Shown here: positions 6,312 to 10,475 of the stretch, piece after piece
Layout of the letters: the number at the start of each line of letters is the position of its first letter
How positions within the stretch are numbered: position 1 is the stretch's first letter
Source: Anaerolineae bacterium
GTDB lineage: Bacteria; Chloroflexota; Anaerolineae; Aggregatilineales; Phototrophicaceae
Direction: 5' to 3'
Length of the DNA: 10,475 bases
Assembly: GCA_028284565.1 (NCBI GenBank)
Contig: JANQRM010000210.1
Coordinates: 1-10,475 of the forward strand
Position numbers and translations under genes: made by a program
The notes under the pieces: generated by a model
The model's database searches: none
The model's input: the letters and a program-made list of their open reading frames with translations, nothing else
What the model was told of the DNA's origin: nothing

Positions 6312-7694
6312 ATGCCCTATCGTTGGCTGATATTGAGTCTCCTATTCTTGTTGGGGATGAACACACTCACAGCTCAGGAGTCGGCTTGGGAAGTCGTTGT
6401 TTATGATCCCACTCAGGATGCCATGTTGACTCTCACAGCGGGCGGTGTTCAAGAAACTGTATCCCTCGACTTTTTGAATTGGACTCCCACGCACCTGTCA
6501 CTATCCCATGACGGACGCTATCTGGTAGGGACAGCGGGGGGAATTGTCGGATTGGTCGCCGACCTACACGAACAAACTAACCTGTCCCTCTTTAACAACA
6601 GTCCTGATTTCTTTCAGCGTACCTTAAATGGCGGACGAAATCTCAACTTGATCGTCGGACCGTTTAGAGAAGATAGTCAGGCAGTTGCAATGGGGTATAT
6701 TGTTGATATTCTAGGCAGTCCGCGCAGTGGCATGTTCATTTATGATATTGAAAGCAAATCCATCACCTTAGACATCGTGCTAGACGGTGATTTTCCGGTC
6801 ACCTTTGGCGAGTGGAAGGCAGGTGAAATCGAGGTCGGCAACATCCAATGCTACAATTGCGACCAGCCTCATTCTGGGGTGTACAACATATGGGATGCCA
6901 ATGCACGCGCCTATTGGCAGTCGGAACGCCCATTTGGTACGGGGGTGTTATCTAGCACAGGAGAGCATTTGTATTGGGATTATACCGCCCTCGATGAAGA
7001 TCGGCTGTACTACGTGCAAACGGCGTATCTGTCTGGCACGGGGACAGTCGCTCGCCTACCTGTTTACGTTGATATGCCCATACCATCAGATTCACCTTTT
7101 CGGACCTCACCCCATTGGGTCTGGAATGGAGAGGCATTCCTTGATAATCGCCTCACAATCGAACCGCGTGAATGGCGATTGTTCCTCCGTGATGGCACAT
7201 GGCGCAGTCTGAATGTGCCGAGTGGGTCGCGTTTCCTTACGGGTACGGTGGACGGCTGGTTGATGTGGCATTCAGATGGCACGATTGATCATTATGCCGA
7301 AACCAATGATTTTGAACCCATTACCCTGACTTCATCATTGGAAGAACATCCCATTCTCGTCCGCGTGACACCACCCTTGGGCGAAGGCATCACGACTGAC
7401 TTTGCTATCGAGCCATGTTCCCTCTTGAATCTTGACCCGCGCCTCGTCATTGATCTGACGGCAAGAGTCACGCCGGGCGCACCCAATAACCTGCGCGCAG
7501 AACCCAATGGTGAAAGCGACTTGCTCGGTGAGATTCCGGGTGAGGGTGAATTCAGCGTACTCGATGGACCCGTTTGTGTGGATGGCTTGGCATGGTGGCA
7601 AGTGGATTACAACGGACAAATCGGATGGACAGCCGAAGGCAACCGCAACTACTGGCTAGAACCTCCCTTCCAACCCCTAGATTTCCAATTCTAA
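6312..7694 (+). CDS. Secreted propeller-like protein with C-terminal SH3 domain
   Basis: A 460-residue protein, probably exported. Residues 1-21 form a signal peptide (MPYRW, hydrophobic run, LTAQES). The middle (about 25-360) has repeated strand patterns such as LSLSHDGRYLVGT (62-74), GVLSSTGEHLYWD (211-223) and DGTWRSLN (294-301), suggesting a TolB- or WD40-like beta-propeller; blade number is not resolved. Residues 381-450 look like a bacterial SH3 domain: NLRAEPNGESDLLGEIPGEG (393-412), then LAWWQVDYNGQIGWT (426-440). Such domains bind cell-wall peptides or act as surface-protein modules. No enzyme motif is visible. The frame is open to an ATG at 6195 inside the preceding gene, but the signal peptide and AAAAGGA seven bases before 6312 fix the start. 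The gene follows the phosphatase homologue by 19 bases. It could be a surface or lipid-free periplasmic binding protein. Confidence 0.8.
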   Translation: MPYRWLILSLLFLLGMNTLTAQESAWEVVVYDPTQDAMLTLTAGGVQETVSLDFLNWTPTHLSLSHDGRYLVGTAGGIVGLVADLHEQTNLSLFNNSPDFFQRTLNGGRNLNLIVGPFREDSQAVAMGYIVDILGSPRSGMFIYDIESKSITLDIVLDGDFPVTFGEWKAGEIEVGNIQCYNCDQPHSGVYNIWDANARAYWQSERPFGTGVLSSTGEHLYWDYTALDEDRLYYVQTAYLSGTGTVARLPVYVDMPIPSDSPFRTSPHWVWNGEAFLDNRLTIEPREWRLFLRDGTWRSLNVPSGSRFLTGTVDGWLMWHSDGTIDHYAETNDFEPITLTSSLEEHPILVRVTPPLGEGITTDFAIEPCSLLNLDPRLVIDLTARVTPGAPNNLRAEPNGESDLLGEIPGEGEFSVLDGPVCVDGLAWWQVDYNGQIGWTAEGNRNYWLEPPFQPLDFQF

Positions 7695-7762
7695 GGTAAA
7701 ATCCTGAACCAAAACAGAATATCTGATAACCGAAAGCTGAATTGCTGAACGGCTGACTTGCT

Positions 7763-8635
7763 ATGCTACCCTACACCATCCAACGCCAAAAGCCCCTCGT
7801 CAAAGACATCAACGCGCTTCGGACACACCTCGCCCAATACAATCTCAGTGTTGTCCCCGAACTCGCCGATTATCGGGATGACACACTCGGCATTTTCCTG
7901 CGGGATGACTCCGACACTATTCAAGGCGGACTTGTCGCTGAATTCGATTGGAATTGGCTCTACGTTGATTTGCTCTGGTTGGATGACTCTCTGCGCGGAA
8001 AAGGACTAGGTCGCCAATTGATGACCACCATCGAAGAAGTCGCGCTCAACTATGATGCACCCATCCATCTCCAGACAACCCAATTTCAAGCTCTCGACTT
8101 TTATCAGCATCTTGGGTACGAACTGTACGGCACACTCCCCAACCGTCCACAAGGCTATGACTACTACTACCTGCGAAAAACCGACCTTCAACCCGACAAC
8201 ACGGACTACGACCTCGCCGTCGAATGGAATCCAGCCAAAGGCGATTTGAAGACCGTTGCCAACGGACTCAAAGCCTACTGCCAGCAATTTGCCGTCACCA
8301 CAAGTCGGCGGATAGGCGTGTTCATTCGTCCAGAGGGAGGCACAAACGGCGATGGCAACATTCTTGGTGGCTTATATGGTTCCGTCTATTGGGATTGGTT
8401 TGATTTGCGGGTCTTTTGGGTGGATGAGTCCCTGCGTGGACAAGGCTGTGGCAAGCAACTCCTCGCCCTCGCCGAAGCAGAATGTCGTCGTCTCAAATGC
8501 CAGCACATCACCCTCGACACCACCGACTGGCAAGCCCTCGACTTCTACCAATCACAAGGCTTCACCGTCTTCGCTACTCTCCCCGACCATCCCATTGGCT
8601 ACACCACCCACTACCTCAAAAAGGCTTTGGCTTAA
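7763..8635 (+). CDS. Tandem double GNAT acetyltransferase
   Basis: A 290-residue cytoplasmic protein made of two GNAT domains in tandem. Both have the acetyl-CoA pyrophosphate loop: LRGKGLGRQL (77-86) and LRGQGCGKQL (224-233), 147 residues apart. The halves also share an aromatic strand before the motif (DWNWLYVDLLWLDDS and YWDWFDLRVFWVDES), QALDFYQHLGY versus QALDFYQSQGF, and LPNRPQGYDYYYLRK versus LPDHPIGYTTHYLKK at the ends. This points to duplication and fusion of one ancestral gene. GNAT enzymes move an acetyl group to amines such as drugs, amino acids or protein N-termini; the substrate is unknown. Both loops are intact, so both halves may bind acetyl-CoA. No good ribosome binding site precedes the ATG, which is 68 bases after the SH3 protein gene. 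It is the last gene of the row. Confidence 0.88.
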   Translation: MLPYTIQRQKPLVKDINALRTHLAQYNLSVVPELADYRDDTLGIFLRDDSDTIQGGLVAEFDWNWLYVDLLWLDDSLRGKGLGRQLMTTIEEVALNYDAPIHLQTTQFQALDFYQHLGYELYGTLPNRPQGYDYYYLRKTDLQPDNTDYDLAVEWNPAKGDLKTVANGLKAYCQQFAVTTSRRIGVFIRPEGGTNGDGNILGGLYGSVYWDWFDLRVFWVDESLRGQGCGKQLLALAEAECRRLKCQHITLDTTDWQALDFYQSQGFTVFATLPDHPIGYTTHYLKKALA

Positions 8636-8816
8636 TTAGATTTTTGCAATTATTCTGATTTACTTGTTAATCAAGAGATGTTAATGGTGTAAAGAGTACA
8701 CAGGTGGTAACGATTGACAACGCTGTACATTGATTACATACTTGGGTATATAGTGTTACTACTAGTAGTAGGCTAGTGCTTAGAAAAGTAAAGTTGCCCA
8801 TTACTTAAGAATTCAA
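8636..8816. other. Intergenic stretch with promoter-like and palindromic sites
   Basis: No gene was found here. It holds a small inverted repeat GTGTA-AAGAG-TACAC (8687-8701) and a promoter-like pair, TTGACA (8714-8719), 17 bases, then CATACT (8737-8742), which would point right. It also holds a 14-bp palindrome (8757-8770). No terminator is obvious directly after the acetyltransferase gene. The promoter-like pair faces the inverted-repeat unit but runs antisense to the zinc-ribbon gene inside it. Confidence 0.4.
8757..8770. repeat. 14-bp perfect palindrome
   Basis: TACTACTAGTAGTA is its own reverse complement over all 14 bases. It lies 14 bases downstream of the possible -10 at 8737-8742, where an operator for a dimeric regulator could sit. 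No second copy was noticed in the window. Confidence 0.5.
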
Positions 8817-9078
8817 GAGGTGAGCAAGGCGGTCTGAGGGTGATTATCGTGACTAGACGCTAACTAGCAACGATACCGATGTGCTTTTTGACATCGTGGA
8901 CACTTCCATACGCCGGAAGAGCCACGTCTAACTGTACGCTTTGTGCGATGACCGCAACAACTAAGAGTTAAGGTAATTCGGACGGGTCTACGAGTGATAC
9001 GTATTTTTCTCATACGTAACCTCCCTGAGTAAAACATTAAACCTAACTGAAGCTGTCAGACCGCCTTGCTCACACCTC
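8817..9078. mobile_element. 262-bp unit bounded by inverted repeats, MITE-like
   Basis: The left end (8821-8837) reads TGAGCAAGGCGGTCTGA and the right end (9056-9072) is its exact reverse complement, 17 of 17 bases. Outside the core, GAGGTG on the left and CACCTC on the right also pair, offset by two bases. The arms are 218 bases apart, too far for a terminator hairpin. The only coding content is a 49-residue zinc-ribbon-like protein on the minus strand. No transposase fits inside, so if mobile it must be moved in trans. I see no clear target-site duplication: GAAT occurs near both ends but not directly next to both. An invertible segment flanked by recombination sites is an alternative. Confidence 0.5.
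8864..9013 (-). CDS. Small basic zinc-ribbon-like protein (49 residues)
   Basis: A 49-codon reading frame inside the inverted-repeat unit. The protein starts MRKIRITRRP and is rich in Arg and Lys. Cys19 and His22 (CCGH, a CxxH) and Cys38 and Cys41 (CPRC, a CxxC) are placed as two knuckles 15 residues apart, the layout of a zinc ribbon; Cys20 and the C-terminal Cys49 are extra. Trp36 just before the second knuckle and the strongly basic charge suggest nucleic-acid binding. The ATG is preceded by GGGAGG with six bases of spacing, the best ribosome binding site in the window, which argues that this short frame is real. No promoter is clear, though the inner end of the right repeat gives CTGACA. 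I do not recognise the family. It may be an accessory protein of a mobile unit or a phage-type small regulator. Confidence 0.6.
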   Translation of the reverse strand: MRKIRITRRPVRITLTLSCCGHRTKRTVRRGSSGVWKCPRCQKAHRYRC

Positions 9079-9126
9079 GAATCGCTATCGACATATTAAA
9101 AGATTCTAACCGCGTCCTAACAAAGT
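9079..9126. other. Short spacer right of the inverted-repeat unit
   Basis: I see no gene, repeat or promoter in this stretch. It separates the right inverted repeat from the hairpin region that begins at 9127. Confidence 0.3.
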
Positions 9127-9235
9127 ACGGTGTATAATAAACGCACGAAAATGACAGATACACCGTCTGGAGTTTTCTGTCCTTCTAAAGTCCTGTGTGC
9201 CGCCCGCCGCAGGACTTTCCCATTTAATATTTAAC
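9127..9235 (+). ncRNA. Candidate small structured RNA with two hairpins
   Basis: Two perfect 9-bp stems lie in tandem. ACGGTGTAT (9127-9135) pairs with ATACACCGT (9158-9166) over a 22-base loop. AAAGTCCTG (9187-9195) pairs with CAGGACTTT (9210-9218) over a 14-base C+G-rich loop. After the second stem comes CCCATTTAATATTTAA, a loose T/A-rich tail. TATAAT (9133-9138) overlaps the first stem, so either the first hairpin is DNA-level or that box is not a promoter. Strand is uncertain because hairpins read both ways; plus is chosen for the tail. The second hairpin alone could be a terminator. No known RNA family is recognised. Confidence 0.35.
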
Positions 9236-9403
9236 TTAGCCTCGATTGTATCAATTCCAGCACATATGAGTCAATTAAGAGACTCTCTAGTTGTGTATCA
9301 ACACAAGTTCACAAATCCATACTAGCTCAACTGTTCGCAAAAATTAAATTTGAGGTGGTTCAGAATGTGAATATCTTGCAGATAAGTAGCTGAATTTAGA
9401 ATC
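9236..9403. other. Gene-free A+T-rich stretch
   Basis: No reading frame with a ribosome binding site was found. The only structure seen is a small hairpin, TTGTGT-ATCA-ACACAA, near 9292-9307. The stretch lies between the candidate RNA and the terminator of the E2 gene. Confidence 0.3.
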
Positions 9404-9431
9404 AAAAAAGACGAGTCAAAAACCCGTCTTT
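9404..9431 (-). terminator. Rho-independent terminator of the E2 gene
   Basis: Read on the minus strand, AAAGACG (9431-9425) pairs with CGTCTTT (9413-9407). Two more inner pairs (GT with AC) follow a mismatch, and a run of six T (9409-9404) follows. It begins about 20 bases after the stop codon of the dehydrogenase E2 gene. The stem, short loop and T-run are textbook. Confidence 0.85.
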
Positions 9432-9453
9432 CTCATGGTTGTTTTTCTGCTGA

Positions 9454-10475
9454 TTACACCAGCAACCGCATCGGATTTTCAATCAGGCTTCTGAACAGTT
9501 GCATGTACTCTGCCCCTTCAGCCCCATCACTCACCCGATGATCCACACTCATGGTTGCCTTCATCCTTGACCCGACTCCCAACGACCCATCCTCATTGAC
9601 AATCGGTATTTTCTTCGCAGATGCCACCGCAATAATGCCGGCTTCTGGTGGATTAATAATCGCACTAAAGCTCTCCACATTATATGGACCCAAATTGCTC
9701 ACTGTAAATGTCGCACCCTTGATGTCCTGTGGATGAATCTTGCCTTCTCTCGCTCGAGCATACATGGCTTTGTTGCTCTCCGCCATCACACTTAAGGCAA
9801 TCTTATCCGCATCATGGCACACCACATTCATCAGCCCGTTATTTGGCAATGCCACGGATACGCCGATGTTGATTCGATGATGCCGAACCAGCTTATCGCC
9901 ATAATAATGCGTATTCAAGTTCGGGAATTGCTTCAATGCCAACGCCGTCGCTTTAATCACCATATCATTGACACTGATTTTGATGCCTTCGCTTTCCAAT
10001 TCGGCATTCAGGTTTTTCCGCAATGCCAACAATGGATTCACATCCATGTCCATCGTCACAAAGAAATGCGGAATGCCGTTATTGCTCAGGATGGTATTCG
10101 CCGCAATTGCGCGACGCATCCGTGTAATCTCGATAATTTCCACGTCTTCGGTTGGCACTTTGTCCCATGTTTGTGTGGATACTGTCGCACCACTAGCCGA
10201 TGCTGATTCTTTGCTTTTCGCAGGTGCTTTCGCTTTGTCAGGCGTAAAATTCTCAACATCCCGCTTCGTAATCCGACCTCCCGGACCTGTCCCACTTACT
10301 TGGCTCAGGTCAATGCCTTTTTCTTCGGCAATATTCCGCGCCAACGGGGATGCTTTCACACGTCCATCCGCGGTTACAGATGCTGTATTGCCATTTGCCT
10401 GTGAACTGGGTGTCGCTTTTGGCGTATCCGATTCAACAGGTTTGGCTTCTTCTTTGGCTTCGGCAGATGCCCCAT
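9454..10475 (-). CDS. pdhC: Dihydrolipoamide acetyltransferase E2 of pyruvate dehydrogenase, N-terminus beyond window edge
   Basis: The C-terminal 339 residues of a 2-oxoacid dehydrogenase E2; the frame stays open through the right edge, so the lipoyl domain and start are not seen. The visible part begins with an Ala/Pro/Glu/Lys linker. Next comes a peripheral-subunit-binding domain that docks E1 or E3 (VKASPLARNIAEEKGI, then SGTGPGGRITKRDVENF), a second linker, and the catalytic acyltransferase domain. The active site is DHRVSDG near the C-terminus, with the catalytic His and Asp. SNLGPYN and AIINPPEAGIIAV are typical of acetyl-transferring (E2p) forms, hence the pyruvate call; a branched-chain E2 is the main alternative. 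It moves the acetyl group from lipoamide to CoA, feeding the citric-acid cycle. A GTG at 10359 begins KASPLA but is not a true start because coding continues upstream. E1 and E3 genes are probably outside the window. Confidence 0.93.
   Translation of the reverse strand, partial: GASAEAKEEAKPVESDTPKATPSSQANGNTASVTADGRVKASPLARNIAEEKGIDLSQVSGTGPGGRITKRDVENFTPDKAKAPAKSKESASASGATVSTQTWDKVPTEDVEIIEITRMRRAIAANTILSNNGIPHFFVTMDMDVNPLLALRKNLNAELESEGIKISVNDMVIKATALALKQFPNLNTHYYGDKLVRHHRINIGVSVALPNNGLMNVVCHDADKIALSVMAESNKAMYARAREGKIHPQDIKGATFTVSNLGPYNVESFSAIINPPEAGIIAVASAKKIPIVNEDGSLGVGSRMKATMSVDHRVSDGAEGAEYMQLFRSLIENPMRLLV

Noticed and set aside
7335..7619. Minus-strand 94-codon frame opposite the SH3 protein
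   Set aside because: It is a shadow of the SH3 and propeller coding region, with no start signals or motifs.
8821..9072. The 17-bp inverted repeat as a terminator or CRISPR-like repeat
   Set aside because: The arms are 218 bases apart, occur only once each, face each other, and have no spacer array between them.
9814..10206. Plus-strand open frame of 130 codons opposite the E2 gene
   Set aside because: It lies within the strongly conserved acyltransferase coding region. The protein is rich in His, Gln and Cys in the way typical of antisense reading.

Overview
The window looks like a piece of a free-living bacterial chromosome of roughly 50 % G+C. The mix of a TIR-FHA protein, a secreted propeller/SH3 protein, a bacterial pectinacetylesterase-type hydrolase and a pyruvate dehydrogenase E2 would suit a Chloroflexota (Anaerolineae-like) genome. 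That assignment is an inference from gene style; there is no rRNA or other marker gene. No tRNA, rRNA, CRISPR array or transposase gene was seen.

Left part (1-2880): two minus-strand genes, a TIR-FHA protein cut by the window edge and an alpha/beta hydrolase. The hydrolase is divergent from a plus-strand secreted esterase of the pectinacetylesterase/Notum type. Candidate sigma-70-type promoters lie in front of all three, and in two cases they decide the start codon. A hairpin terminator follows the esterase.

Centre-left (2880-4930): a conspicuously A+T-rich block with two convergent genes. One is an unrecognised membrane-anchored protein with two glycine-rich motifs. The other is a trehalose-6-phosphate phosphatase-like HAD enzyme whose leader carries a perfect inverted repeat. 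Base composition suggests this block was acquired separately from its neighbours.

Centre-right (4977-8635): four plus-strand genes in a row, probably one operon: a SAM methyltransferase, a PGAM5-like histidine phosphatase whose catalytic histidine is asparagine, a secreted beta-propeller-like protein with an SH3 domain, and a tandem double GNAT acetyltransferase.

Right part (8636-9453): about 820 bases without a long gene, but full of structure. It holds a 14-bp perfect palindrome, and a 262-bp unit bounded by a 17-bp perfect inverted repeat that encodes a 49-residue zinc-ribbon-like protein behind a strong ribosome binding site. It also holds two strong hairpins that could belong to a small RNA, and a clear rho-independent terminator. 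The terminator serves the last gene, the E2 acyltransferase of a 2-oxoacid dehydrogenase, which runs off the right edge.

The most unusual items are the inverted-repeat unit with its zinc-ribbon gene, the phosphatase homologue lacking its catalytic histidine, the TIR-FHA fusion, and the orphan membrane protein in the A+T-rich block.
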